Assembly (NCBI GenBank): GCA_016930735.1
Contig: JAFGGF010000041.1
Location: 1 to 24,513 of the forward strand
DNA length: 24,513 nucleotides
Direction: 5' to 3'
Origin: Prolixibacteraceae bacterium
GTDB lineage: Bacteria; Bacteroidota; Bacteroidia; Bacteroidales; Prolixibacteraceae
The notes beneath the pieces were generated by a model that was not told the DNA's origin, ran no database searches, and was given only the letters and a program-made list of their open reading frames with translations. Position numbers and translations under genes: made by a program. Each line of letters opens with the position of its first letter. Position 1 is the first letter of the stretch. Shown in pieces: positions 1-7,906 of the stretch.

Positions 1-1
1 A

Positions 2-1234
2 TTGTATTTCCTTTGGGTATTTGTTTTTATGAAAAAAAGGCGCGTTCTCGATTACAAACGTTTTGCCCAGCTATCTGATAATCAGAGTAAACTCATCCAG
101 CTTATTACAGGAATGCAGGAAATTAAACTGAATAATTTCGAAAAAGAAAAACGCTGGGAATGGGAACGGATCCAGGCACGTCTTTTCAGGGTGAATGTAA
201 AAAGCCTGGCACTGGAACAATATCAGGATGCCGGTTCGGTGTTTATTAATGAAACCAAAAATATATTGATTACAATTATTGCAGCAACATCTGTAATCAG
301 TGGAAGTATTACTTTAGGTATGATGCTTGCCGTAATGTACATGATCGGGCAAATGAACAGCCCGTTGGTTCAGCTGATTAATTTTATGCACGTCACCCAG
401 GACGCTAAAATAAGTTTGGAAAGGTTGAGCGAAATTCATGAAAAAGAAGATGAAGAAAGAAAAGATATTGCACAGGCTACCATTCTTCCGGAAAATAAAT
501 CGATTGCCATAACAAATCTTTCTTTTCAGTACCAGGGGCCACGGTCGACAAAGGTTTTAAATGAAATTAACCTTGAAATAAAGACAAATGAAACTACCGC
601 TATTGTTGGTATGAGTGGAAGCGGGAAAACAACACTGGTAAAATTGCTGCTTGGATTTTACGAACCACAGGAAGGTGAAATTAAAATCGGTGGTACCCGT
701 TTATTAAATTACGACCAGAAATTATGGCGAAAAAGCTGTGGAGTTGTGCTTCAGGATGGTTATATTTTTTCTGATACAATTGCACAGAATATTGCATTAA
801 GTTCAGGAAGTATTGATAAAGAAAAGCTACTGAATGCAGTTAAAATGGCAAATATCCAGGATTATATTGAGTCGCTGCCTCTTGGGTATAATACAAAAAT
901 AGGGCAGGAAGGTGTCGGGCTTAGCCAGGGGCAGAAGCAAAGAATCCTGATTGCACGGGCTATTTATAAAAATCCGGAATACCTGTTTTTTGATGAAGCA
1001 ACCAATGCACTTGACGCAAATAACGAAAAGGCTATCATGCAGAACATGGATGAATTTTCGAAAGGGAAAACAGTAGTCGTTGTAGCCCATCGTTTAAGCA
1101 CAGTAAAAAATGCATCGCAGATTGTTGTGCTCGATAACGGTAAAATAGTTGAAATCGGAAAACACAATGAACTGATATCTTTAAAAGGGAAATATTATAA
1201 CCTGGTAAAAGACCAGCTTGAATTGGGTTCTTAA
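2..1234 (+). CDS. ABC exporter, C-terminal part (peptide/bacteriocin-type, 5' truncated by window)
   Basis: This is the 3' part of an inner-membrane ABC exporter with fused membrane and ATPase domains; the reading frame is open to the window edge, so the true start lies upstream. Residues 1 to about 130 hold the end of the transmembrane domain (hydrophobic stretch around 88-115). The nucleotide-binding domain follows: Walker A GMSGSGKTT at 203-211, Q-loop Q251, signature LSQGQ at 307-311 (LSGGQ variant), Walker B ending D331-E332, D-loop NALD, and H-loop H363. All ATPase motifs are intact. The HlyD-type adaptor gene 30 nt downstream shows that it energises a type I-like export system. In Bacteroidota such pairs usually carry an N-terminal C39 peptidase domain for double-glycine leader peptides; that part is outside the window, so the substrate class is inferred. 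Confidence 0.9.
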   Translation: MYFLWVFVFMKKRRVLDYKRFAQLSDNQSKLIQLITGMQEIKLNNFEKEKRWEWERIQARLFRVNVKSLALEQYQDAGSVFINETKNILITIIAATSVISGSITLGMMLAVMYMIGQMNSPLVQLINFMHVTQDAKISLERLSEIHEKEDEERKDIAQATILPENKSIAITNLSFQYQGPRSTKVLNEINLEIKTNETTAIVGMSGSGKTTLVKLLLGFYEPQEGEIKIGGTRLLNYDQKLWRKSCGVVLQDGYIFSDTIAQNIALSSGSIDKEKLLNAVKMANIQDYIESLPLGYNTKIGQEGVGLSQGQKQRILIARAIYKNPEYLFFDEATNALDANNEKAIMQNMDEFSKGKTVVVVAHRLSTVKNASQIVVLDNGKIVEIGKHNELISLKGKYYNLVKDQLELGS

Positions 1235-1264
1235 TTGATTCAGGAAAAGTATTCAGTTACAATA

Positions 1265-2575
1265 ATGGATAAAAAAAGGCAAATAGAAATTCGAAGCAAC
1301 GAAGTCCAGGAGATTTTGGGTGGAGTTCCATCCCGGTTAGTAAGGTATGGAATAGTCAGTATTCTTGCTGTCTTCTTATTGCTGATACTTGCCACTTTTG
1401 TAATTAAATACCCCGATGTGATCCGCTCCAAGATTGTTGTTACAACCGAACGCCCTCCTGCAAATATTGTTTCCCGTTCAACAGGTAAACTCGAAGAATT
1501 ATTTGTTGAAAACAATCAGAAAGTAGTAAAAGGAACAATTCTGGGGATAATTGAAAATCCGGGATTATACGATGATTTTATTTATCTGAATAACCAACTG
1601 GAACGATTACGAAAATATATGCTTGATATTACAGCAATCGATACAGTAATTTTAAGGACAGACCTGCAACTTGGCGAAGTTCAGGATGAGTATTCAAATA
1701 TGGTCAGGAAAATAAATGATTACAGGGTCTTTAAGGAAGTGGATTATTTCCCGAAACTGAATAAATCGCTGGAAGAAGAAAAACATATGTCAAGGATATA
1801 TTACGACAGGCTTTATATCCAGCGAAATACTTTCGAAACAGAATTTAACCTGGCTAAAACCCAGTTTAACCGCGATTCTTCTCTTTTTATAAACAATGTT
1901 CTGCCTGCAAAAGATTATGAAAACAGTAAGGCTGCATTGCTTGCAAAGAAGAATAATTTTGAAGGAGCAAAAACAAAACTGGCAGAAACTCAAATGGAGA
2001 TTTTTTCACTTGACCAGCGAATGATTGAAAACCGGAAAAACCAGGCAGACCAGAAATCAGGCTATGAACTGGAAATTAACCAGGCTTATCAGAATCTGGT
2101 TGCTGCTGTAAATGAATGGGAATTAAAATATGTATTAACTGCACCAGTCGATGGTGTTGTGGCCTTTAACAGTTTCTGGAGTGAAACGCAAAACGTAAAG
2201 GAAGGAGACAGGGTGATGACAATAATCCCTGAAGATCCGGGAGAATTAATTGGGAAAGTGGAGTTGCCCATAAGGGGATCGGGTAAAATTAAAGAAGATC
2301 TGAATGTGAATATAAAATTTGATAATTATCCATACATGGAATATGGCATTGTAAAGGGGAAAGTAAAAAGTATTTCAGGAGTCCCTGAAGATAATTTTTA
2401 TACAGTTGAAGTAACTTTCCCGAACGGACTTGTCACTACGTATGGAGAAACACTTGACCTTCAGAATGAGATTTCAGGAAATGCTGAAATTGTTGCAGAA
2501 GACCTCCGCCTGATACAGCGGATTTTTAATCCCCTGAAAGCTCTGTGGGGTGAAAGAATAATATCAAAGAAATAA
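1265..2575 (+). CDS. HlyD-family periplasmic adaptor (membrane fusion) protein
   Basis: Membrane-fusion protein expected to connect the preceding inner-membrane ABC exporter to an outer-membrane TolC-like channel. From the ATG at 1265 it is 436 aa: a short cytoplasmic N-terminus, one membrane segment at about residues 28-48, a first half-lipoyl segment (VSRSTGKLEELFVENNQKV, about 69-87), a long charged helical and probably coiled-coil region, and a second half-lipoyl segment starting LTAPVDGVVAF. A beta-barrel-like C-terminal part follows. A TTG codon at 1235 would give ten more residues directly after the ABC gene stop, but the ATG is the better start. No outer-membrane factor gene is visible. 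No convincing terminator follows before the str promoters. Confidence 0.9.
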   Translation: MDKKRQIEIRSNEVQEILGGVPSRLVRYGIVSILAVFLLLILATFVIKYPDVIRSKIVVTTERPPANIVSRSTGKLEELFVENNQKVVKGTILGIIENPGLYDDFIYLNNQLERLRKYMLDITAIDTVILRTDLQLGEVQDEYSNMVRKINDYRVFKEVDYFPKLNKSLEEEKHMSRIYYDRLYIQRNTFETEFNLAKTQFNRDSSLFINNVLPAKDYENSKAALLAKKNNFEGAKTKLAETQMEIFSLDQRMIENRKNQADQKSGYELEINQAYQNLVAAVNEWELKYVLTAPVDGVVAFNSFWSETQNVKEGDRVMTIIPEDPGELIGKVELPIRGSGKIKEDLNVNIKFDNYPYMEYGIVKGKVKSISGVPEDNFYTVEVTFPNGLVTTYGETLDLQNEISGNAEIVAEDLRLIQRIFNPLKALWGERIISKK

Positions 2576-2702
2576 CCTGTTAAGATTATACCTTATTATA
2601 TATTTACTTTAAAACTTTTAAAAAGGAATTCCCTGAAAATTTAACATTGATTTTAAAAACCTCTGGCATTGTAATTTTTTCTGATTTTTCCTTGAATTTT
2701 TA

Positions 2703-2731
2703 TTGTCCTTTACCGGAAATTAGTACTTTTG
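2703..2731 (+). promoter_or_regulatory. Candidate promoter P1 of the ribosomal block
   Basis: Matches the Bacteroidota primary sigma consensus: TTG at 2703-2705, 18 nt spacer, then TACTTTTG at 2724-2731 (TAnnTTTG). It is followed by C-nnn-CCGTTTT, the same sequence that follows P2. Transcription would start near 2736-2740, giving a leader of about 120 nt before rpsL. Assignment is by pattern only. Confidence 0.65.
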
Positions 2732-2777
2732 CGTGCCGTTTTCAGAAGGTATTTTTTGAAAATAGCTTTAAAAAGTA

Positions 2778-2807
2778 TTGTTTTTACAAAAAAATAGGAT
2801 ACTTTTG
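2778..2807 (+). promoter_or_regulatory. Candidate promoter P2 of the ribosomal block
   Basis: TTG at 2778-2780, a 19-nt spacer and TACTTTTG at 2800-2807 fit the Bacteroidota TTG-N19-TAnnTTTG promoter. The core sits exactly 76 nt downstream of the P1 core and shares the sequence TACTTTTGCnnnCCGTTTT. The expected start is near 2812-2816, leaving an AT-rich and apparently unstructured leader of about 45 nt before rpsL. Confidence 0.7.
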
Positions 2808-2858
2808 CAGTCCGTTTTTTGAGCAAATTTTATTTAAATAAATATAAAACAGGTATTT

Positions 2859-3239
2859 ATGCCGACTATACAACAATTAGTTAGAAAAGGAAGACAAAGT
2901 AAAGTGGAGAAAAGTAAATCTCCGGCTTTAGACTCATGCCCGCAGCGCCGTGGTGTTTGTGTACGTGTTTATACCACTACACCTAAAAAACCGAATTCGG
3001 CAATGCGTAAAGTAGCCAGGGTTAGGTTGACCAACCAAAAGGAAGTGAACGCTTACATACCGGGCGAAGGGCATAATCTTCAGGAACACTCTATCGTACT
3101 TGTACGAGGAGGCAGGGTAAAAGACCTTCCCGGTGTCCGTTACCATTTAATTCGTGGTGCTTTGGATACTGCAGGCGTGGAAGGGCGGTTACAACGTCGT
3201 TCAAAATACGGTGCTAAAAGGCCGAAAGTTAAAAAGTAA
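2859..3239 (+). CDS. rpsL: 30S ribosomal protein S12 (uS12)
   Basis: S12 lies at the decoding centre of the 30S subunit and controls tRNA selection accuracy. The 126-aa length and sequence are typical. The loop TTPKKPNSAMRK carries K43, and the second loop RVKDLPGVRYH carries K88. Both lysines are the wild-type residues whose substitution gives streptomycin resistance in other bacteria, so nothing here suggests such resistance. D89 corresponds to the aspartate that RimO methylthiolates in E. coli. It is the first gene of the block, downstream of two tandem promoters, and is separated from rpsG by a long 112-nt spacer that may be regulatory. The leader before the ATG is A/T-rich with no Shine-Dalgarno sequence. 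Confidence 0.98.
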   Translation: MPTIQQLVRKGRQSKVEKSKSPALDSCPQRRGVCVRVYTTTPKKPNSAMRKVARVRLTNQKEVNAYIPGEGHNLQEHSIVLVRGGRVKDLPGVRYHLIRGALDTAGVEGRLQRRSKYGAKRPKVKK

Positions 3240-3246
3240 TTAATTT

Positions 3247-3336
3247 GTTATTTGTTTAGTGGTTTGGTTGAGTAAGTAAATCTTTTCGTCTTCCGAAGAT
3301 GAGCTGAAGACTTCTAAGGCAACCAATTCAAATAAC
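3247..3336 (+). promoter_or_regulatory. Structured rpsL-rpsG spacer, candidate S7 autoregulatory RNA element
   Basis: The 112-nt spacer holds nested complementary segments: GTTATTTG 3247-3254 with CAAATAAC 3329-3336; TTGGTTG 3264-3270 with CAACCAA 3320-3326; and GTCTTC 3288-3293 with GAAGAC 3306-3311. ATCTT 3280-3284 with AAGAT 3296-3300 is a competing inner hairpin. Together they would form one long interrupted stem ending 15 nt before the rpsG ATG. In E. coli, S7 represses its own translation by binding the rpsL-rpsG intercistronic RNA. The analogous position suggests a similar role here; this is an inference, since the sequence is not compared with relatives. Confidence 0.45.
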
Positions 3337-3351
3337 ACTAAAAAATTTAAA

Positions 3352-3828
3352 ATGAGAAAGTCAAAACCGAAGAAGAGGCATTTATTGCCTGACCCCAAAT
3401 TCAACAACACATTAGTAACAAGGTTCGTAAACGACCTCATGGTGGATGGTAAAAAATCAGTAGCCTATACTATTTTTTATGATTCACTTGAATTAGTTCA
3501 AAAACGAGTTAAGGATACAGAATTATCTGCGCTTGAAATCTGGAAAAAAGCATTGGAAAACATTACTCCTTCTGTTGAGGTTAAAAGCCGCAGGGTTGGG
3601 GGTGCCACTTTCCAGGTACCGATGGAAATACGTCCTGAACGTAAAGTTTCCATTAGTATTAAAAACATGATTTTATTTGCACGGAAAAGGTCCGGTAAAT
3701 CAATGTCTGATAAACTGGCTGCCGAAATAGTTGCTGCATTTAACGAAGAGGGTGGTGCTTTTAAAAAGAAAGAAGATACCCATCGTATGGCAGAGGCAAA
3801 CCGTGCATTTGCTCATTTCAGGTTTTAG
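3352..3828 (+). CDS. rpsG: 30S ribosomal protein S7 (uS7)
   Basis: S7 binds the 3' major domain of 16S rRNA, starts assembly of the 30S head and contacts E-site tRNA. The 158-aa sequence is full length: the N-terminal arm MRKSKPKKRHLLPDPKFN, the central helices with SVEVKSRRVGGATFQVP (the beta-hairpin region), and a C-terminus ending HRMAEANRAFAHFRF. Wild-type spacing and content suggest normal function. It is preceded by a 112-nt spacer with strong potential secondary structure and followed by a 60-nt spacer before fusA; these are the two longest gaps in the block. S7 is the translational repressor of the str operon in E. coli. Confidence 0.98.
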   Translation: MRKSKPKKRHLLPDPKFNNTLVTRFVNDLMVDGKKSVAYTIFYDSLELVQKRVKDTELSALEIWKKALENITPSVEVKSRRVGGATFQVPMEIRPERKVSISIKNMILFARKRSGKSMSDKLAAEIVAAFNEEGGAFKKKEDTHRMAEANRAFAHFRF

Positions 3829-3888
3829 TCTGGTAATTATTTAAGTAGTTTAGGTTGAGGAAAGAGATAAGGTTATTGTTAGATTATA

Positions 3889-6003
3889 ATGGCTAAACAA
3901 GATCTGAAATATACGAGGAACATTGGTATCATGGCACACATCGATGCCGGCAAAACCACTACAACGGAGCGGATCCTGTTTTATACAGGATTGACCCACC
4001 GTATTGGTGAAGTGCATGATGGTGCTGCTACCATGGACTGGATGGAGCAGGAGCAGGAGCGGGGAATAACCATTACTTCCGCCGCTACAACAACATTTTG
4101 GAATTACGATGGCGTTAGCCATAAAATAAATATTATTGATACTCCCGGACACGTTGATTTTACTGTTGAAGTAGAAAGGTCATTAAGGGTACTGGACGGA
4201 ACAGTAGCATTATTTTGTGCAGTTGGCGGGGTTGAAGCTCAATCGGAAACCGTTTGGCGGCAGGCTGAAAAATATGGTGTGCCAAAAATTGCATTTGTAA
4301 ATAAAATGGACCGTCAGGGTGCCGATTTCTTTAGGGTATATAATGATATCAGGGAAAAACTAAAGGCTAACCCGGTTCCGTTACAAATACCAATCGGGGC
4401 TGAAGAAACATTTGCCGGAGTCATTGACCTGGTTGAAATGAAAGCAGTCAGGTGGTACGATGATGAAACCTTCGGTACTAAATATGAACTTGAAGAAATT
4501 CCTTCCGATTTAATTGAACAGGCTGAAGAATGGCGTGGAAAATTAATGGAATCGGTTGCTGAACTCGATGACGATTTACTTGAACGTTATTTTGAGGATC
4601 CCGATTCTATTACCAAAGAAGAAATGCTTGCCGTAGTACGGAGGGCAACAATCGCAGGGATTATTGTCCCCATGATGTGTGGTTCGGCATTTAAAAATAA
4701 AGGAGTTCAGCGCCTGTTGGATGCAGTTTGTGCATTCCTTCCGAATCCACTGGATAAAAAAGAAATAACCGGATATGAACCGGGGACTGAAGACAAAATT
4801 ACAAGGACAGCTGATGTAGATGAACCTTTTTCAGCGCTTGCATTTAAAATTGCCACCGATCCCTTTGTTGGGCGTCTTGCGTACATGAGGGTTTATTCAG
4901 GTAAAATTGAATCCGGATCACAGGTATATAATGTTAGGACTGGTAAAAAAGAACGTATTTCGCGTCTGTACCAGATGCATTCAAACAAACAGAATCCGAA
5001 GGATGTAATCGAAGCGGGTGATATATGTGCTGCTGTTGGCTTAAAAGATATCCGCACAGGTGACACAATCTGCGATGCAAAACATCCGATCGAACTGGAA
5101 AGTATGACTTTCCCTGATCCGGTTATCGGAATTGCTATCGAACCAAAATCTCAAAAAGATATAGACCGACTGAGTAACGGATTGGCAAAACTTGCCGAAG
5201 AAGATCCGACTTTTCAGGTTAATACTGATCCCGATTCAGGACAAACCGTTATCAGGGGGATGGGTGAACTTCACCTTGAGATACTGATTGACAGGTTGAA
5301 AAGGGAATTCAATGTTGAATGTAACCAGGGTGCACCACAGGTCGCATACAAGGAAGCTATCAGCCAGCCGGTTGAATTACGTGAAGTATTTAAAAAACAA
5401 ACCGGCGGACGTGGTAAATTTGCCGATATCAGTGTAAGGATTGAACCTAATGATAACGGACTGCCAGGTTTACAGTTTATTGACCAGGTTAAAGGTGGAA
5501 ACATTCCGCGTGAATATATTCCATCGGTTGAAAAAGGATTTACCGAAGCTCTAAGCAACGGTCCTCTTGCCGGATTCCCGGTCGATAGCCTCAAAGTAAC
5601 ATTGCTCGACGGATCATTCCATCCGGTTGATTCAGACCAGCTGTCTTTTGAGATTTGTGCAAGGCAGGCATTCAGGAGCGCAGCTTCCAAGGCATCTCCG
5701 AAATTACTGGAGCCTTTAATGAAACTTGAAATTGTAACACCCGATGAATACATGGGTGATATAATTGGTGATTTAAACCGCCGACGCGGTAATGTCGAAG
5801 GTATGGAGTCAAAATCAGGAGCAAGGGTAATAATTGCAAAAGTACCGCTTGCTGAACAGTTTGGCTATGTGACAGTATTACGTACTTTATCGTCGGGAAG
5901 GGCAACATCTTCGATGGAATTCAGCCATTACGAAGAAGTCCCGAAACAACTGGCTATAAAAGTACTGGAACATGTACAGGGAAGAACAGATTTATTACAA
6001 TAA
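3889..6003 (+). CDS. fusA: Elongation factor G
   Basis: EF-G is the GTPase that drives translocation of tRNA and mRNA on the ribosome and, with RRF, ribosome recycling. The 704-aa protein has all G motifs: G1 AHIDAGKTT (16-24), G2 RGITI starting at R58, G3 DTPGH (84-88) with the catalytic-type histidine H88, and G4 NKMD (138-141). Domains II to V follow, with domain IV around the GGRGKFADI segment and a C-terminal end LAIKVLEHVQGRTDLLQ. The EF-G-specific insertion in the G domain is present. It sits between rpsG and rpsJ; tuf, which follows fusA in E. coli, is absent, as is usual in Bacteroidota. The start ATG has no clear Shine-Dalgarno sequence. Confidence 0.98.
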   Translation: MAKQDLKYTRNIGIMAHIDAGKTTTTERILFYTGLTHRIGEVHDGAATMDWMEQEQERGITITSAATTTFWNYDGVSHKINIIDTPGHVDFTVEVERSLRVLDGTVALFCAVGGVEAQSETVWRQAEKYGVPKIAFVNKMDRQGADFFRVYNDIREKLKANPVPLQIPIGAEETFAGVIDLVEMKAVRWYDDETFGTKYELEEIPSDLIEQAEEWRGKLMESVAELDDDLLERYFEDPDSITKEEMLAVVRRATIAGIIVPMMCGSAFKNKGVQRLLDAVCAFLPNPLDKKEITGYEPGTEDKITRTADVDEPFSALAFKIATDPFVGRLAYMRVYSGKIESGSQVYNVRTGKKERISRLYQMHSNKQNPKDVIEAGDICAAVGLKDIRTGDTICDAKHPIELESMTFPDPVIGIAIEPKSQKDIDRLSNGLAKLAEEDPTFQVNTDPDSGQTVIRGMGELHLEILIDRLKREFNVECNQGAPQVAYKEAISQPVELREVFKKQTGGRGKFADISVRIEPNDNGLPGLQFIDQVKGGNIPREYIPSVEKGFTEALSNGPLAGFPVDSLKVTLLDGSFHPVDSDQLSFEICARQAFRSAASKASPKLLEPLMKLEIVTPDEYMGDIIGDLNRRRGNVEGMESKSGARVIIAKVPLAEQFGYVTVLRTLSSGRATSSMEFSHYEEVPKQLAIKVLEHVQGRTDLLQ

Positions 6004-6020
6004 ATTAACGAAATCTCATT

Positions 6021-6326
6021 ATGAGTCAAAAAATCAGGATTAAGCTGAAATCATACGATCATAACCTGGTTGATAAATCGGCTGAAAAGATCGTAAAAAC
6101 AGTTAAAACCACAGGTGCTGTTGTAAGTGGACCAATTCCTCTTCCAACACATCGCAGGGTGTTTACTGTTTTGCGTTCAACCTTTGTCAATAAAAAATCA
6201 AGGGAACAGTTTCAGTTGTCATCATACAAACGATTGATCGATATTTACAGCTCAACAGCTAAAACCATCGATGCCCTGATGAAATTGGAATTACCAAGTG
6301 GCGTTGAGGTTGAAATTAAAGTTTGA
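6021..6326 (+). CDS. rpsJ: 30S ribosomal protein S10 (uS10)
   Basis: S10 is a 30S head protein and, as NusE, a partner of NusB and NusG in transcription antitermination and coupling. The 101-aa protein begins with the typical KIRIKLKSYDH segment and contains GPIPLPTHRRVFTVLRS, the extended loop that reaches into the head. The C-terminus PSGVEVEIKV is standard. It is joined to fusA by only 17 nt, so the str and S10 operons of E. coli are fused here. There is no room for an E. coli-type S10 leader regulated by L4. Confidence 0.98.
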   Translation: MSQKIRIKLKSYDHNLVDKSAEKIVKTVKTTGAVVSGPIPLPTHRRVFTVLRSTFVNKKSREQFQLSSYKRLIDIYSSTAKTIDALMKLELPSGVEVEIKV

Positions 6327-6348
6327 TAATTAAAAAGTAGTCGAAAAA

Positions 6349-6978
6349 ATGGCTGGATTAATTGGTAAAAAAATCGGAATGACATCCGTATTCAGTGTTG
6401 AGGGGAAGAATATCCCATGCACTGTTATTGAAGCCGGTCCCTGTGTGGTAACACAGGTTAAGACCGAGGAAACAGACGGCTACAATGCGCTTCAGTTGGG
6501 ATATGGCGAAAAAAGTGAGAAAAAAACTACCAAAGCAGAATTTGGGCACTTTAAAAAAGCCGGCACTACTCCAAAGCGTAAAGTAGTAGAATTTCATAAT
6601 ACTTTCCAGGAAGAATTTAACATGGGAGATATTATTACCGTTGATATTTTTCATGAAAATGATTATGTCGATGTTATTGGGACTTCGAAAGGTAAAGGGT
6701 TTCAGGGGGTTGTAAAAAGGCATGGTTTCCGTGGCGTTGGTGACAGCACACACGGGCAGCATAACCGTAGCAGGGCGCCAGGTTCTCTGGGAGCTTCTTC
6801 ATGGCCATCGCGGGTATTCAAAGGAATGCGTATGGCTGGCCGTACAGGTAACGGAACCGTTACAATTGAAAACCTGTTGGTAATTAAAATTATCCCGGAA
6901 TCGAACCTTCTGATTGTAAAAGGTTCTGTACCGGGTGCAAAGGGCTCTAATGTTATTATAAGGAAACAATGGAATTAA
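6349..6978 (+). CDS. rplC: 50S ribosomal protein L3 (uL3)
   Basis: L3 is an early 50S assembly protein whose long loop reaches the peptidyl transferase centre. The 209-aa sequence starts MAGLIGKKIGMTSVF and includes the loop region GKGFQGVVKRHGFRG, then GSLGASSWPSRVFKGM (146-160). The E. coli glutamine methylated by PrmB (GQNQTPG) aligns with serine in GASSWP, so that modification site is missing here. The 3' end overlaps the start of rplD by 10 nt, which suggests coupled translation. Confidence 0.98.
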   Translation: MAGLIGKKIGMTSVFSVEGKNIPCTVIEAGPCVVTQVKTEETDGYNALQLGYGEKSEKKTTKAEFGHFKKAGTTPKRKVVEFHNTFQEEFNMGDIITVDIFHENDYVDVIGTSKGKGFQGVVKRHGFRGVGDSTHGQHNRSRAPGSLGASSWPSRVFKGMRMAGRTGNGTVTIENLLVIKIIPESNLLIVKGSVPGAKGSNVIIRKQWN

Positions 6979-7610
6979 ATGTTTTAAATATACAAGGACA
7001 GGAAACCGGCAGGAAGGTTACATTGGATGACCAGATTTTCGGTATTGAACCCAACGATCATTCGATCTACCTCGATGTAAAACAATACATGGCAAATCAA
7101 CGCCAGGGTACACATAAATCAAAGGAAAGAGGTGAAGTCAGTGGAAGCACCAGGAAAATAAAAAGGCAAAAAGGCACAGGAACAGCAAGAGCTGGTAGTG
7201 TTAAATCGCCGGTTTTCCGAGGTGGTGGTACTATTTTCGGGCCACGTCCGAGAGATTATGGATTTAAGCTTAACAAAAAGGTTAAACAACTTGCAAGGAA
7301 GTCAGCCCTTTCATATAAAGCAAAGGAAGATGGTATCCTTGTACTGGAAGACTTTAAACTCGAAGCTCCTAAAACCCGTGAAATGGTGGCTATTAAAGAT
7401 AATTTGAAAATTGCTGATAAAAAGTCACTTTTCGTTTTACCGGAAGAAAATATTAATATATATTTGTCATCCAGAAATTTACAGGATGTTTCAGTTATAA
7501 CAGCCTCTGATTTAAACACTTATCAGATATTAAATGCAAAAACTCTTGTGATTTTAGAAGGATCCTTGAAGAAAATCGAGGAAGTATTTAAAGTAAAAGA
7601 AACAGAATAA
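6969..7610 (+). CDS. rplD: 50S ribosomal protein L4 (uL4)
   Basis: L4 lines the polypeptide exit tunnel through its extended loop and is an early assembly protein; in E. coli it also represses the S10 operon. The 213-aa protein has the tunnel loop region around RKIKRQKGTGTARAGS and GGGTIFGPRPRDYGFKLNKK, with no insertion or deletion that would suggest macrolide resistance. The ATG lies inside the last codons of rplC (10-nt overlap). The stop codon shares its final A with the ATG of rplW (TAATG). Confidence 0.97.
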   Translation: MELNVLNIQGQETGRKVTLDDQIFGIEPNDHSIYLDVKQYMANQRQGTHKSKERGEVSGSTRKIKRQKGTGTARAGSVKSPVFRGGGTIFGPRPRDYGFKLNKKVKQLARKSALSYKAKEDGILVLEDFKLEAPKTREMVAIKDNLKIADKKSLFVLPEENINIYLSSRNLQDVSVITASDLNTYQILNAKTLVILEGSLKKIEEVFKVKETE

Positions 7611-7900
7611 TGGACATATTAGTAAAACCTATCGTTACCGAAAAGATGACTGGACTGTCGGAACGGTTTAACCGTTACGGCTTTGTTGTCGATCGCAGGG
7701 CAAGCAAACCACAGATCAAAAAAGCGGTTGAAAGCTTGTATAATGTGACTGTTGCTTCTGTAAACACAATGGTATATGGCGGAAAAACAAAAAGCCGTTA
7801 TACCAAATCAGGGGTAATAACCGGAAAAACAAGTTCATATAAAAAGGCAATCGTAACCCTTGAAGAAGGCGAAGCAATTGACTTTTACAGTAATATTTAA
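7610..7900 (+). CDS. rplW: 50S ribosomal protein L23 (uL23)
   Basis: L23 sits at the exit of the ribosomal tunnel and is a docking site for trigger factor and the signal recognition particle. The 96-aa protein starts MDILVKPIVTEKMT and contains YGFVVDRRASKPQIKKAVE followed by VASVNTMVYGGKTK, the family's core alpha/beta pattern. It is slightly shorter than the E. coli protein (100 aa) but complete. The start overlaps the rplD stop by 1 nt, so translational coupling is likely. rplB follows after 6 nt. Confidence 0.97.
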   Translation: MDILVKPIVTEKMTGLSERFNRYGFVVDRRASKPQIKKAVESLYNVTVASVNTMVYGGKTKSRYTKSGVITGKTSSYKKAIVTLEEGEAIDFYSNI

Positions 7901-7906
7901 TAAATA

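Noticed and set aside
1235..1264. TTG start for the HlyD-type gene directly after the exporter stop
   Set aside because: The in-frame ATG at 1265 gives a normal charged N-terminus; the extra ten residues have no support.
2576..2660. Possible terminator after the HlyD-type gene
   Set aside because: Only A/T-rich self-complementary stretches are present; no GC-containing stem with a T-tract.
2757..2762. TTTTCA (2739-2744) pairing with TGAAAA (2757-2762) after P1 as an attenuator
   Set aside because: Six weak pairs with a 12-nt loop and no T-run; too unstable to call.
2647..2841. Open frame of 64 codons in the rpsL upstream region
   Set aside because: It covers both candidate promoters, has phenylalanine-rich low-complexity content from T-rich DNA and no recognisable family.
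2829..2842. 14-nt perfect palindrome TTTATTTAAATAAA in the rpsL leader
   Set aside because: Purely A/T and easily produced by chance in such DNA; a weak hairpin at best.
5271..5753. Minus-strand open frame of 160 codons opposite fusA
   Set aside because: Shadow of EF-G coding sequence, with no start context or family resemblance.
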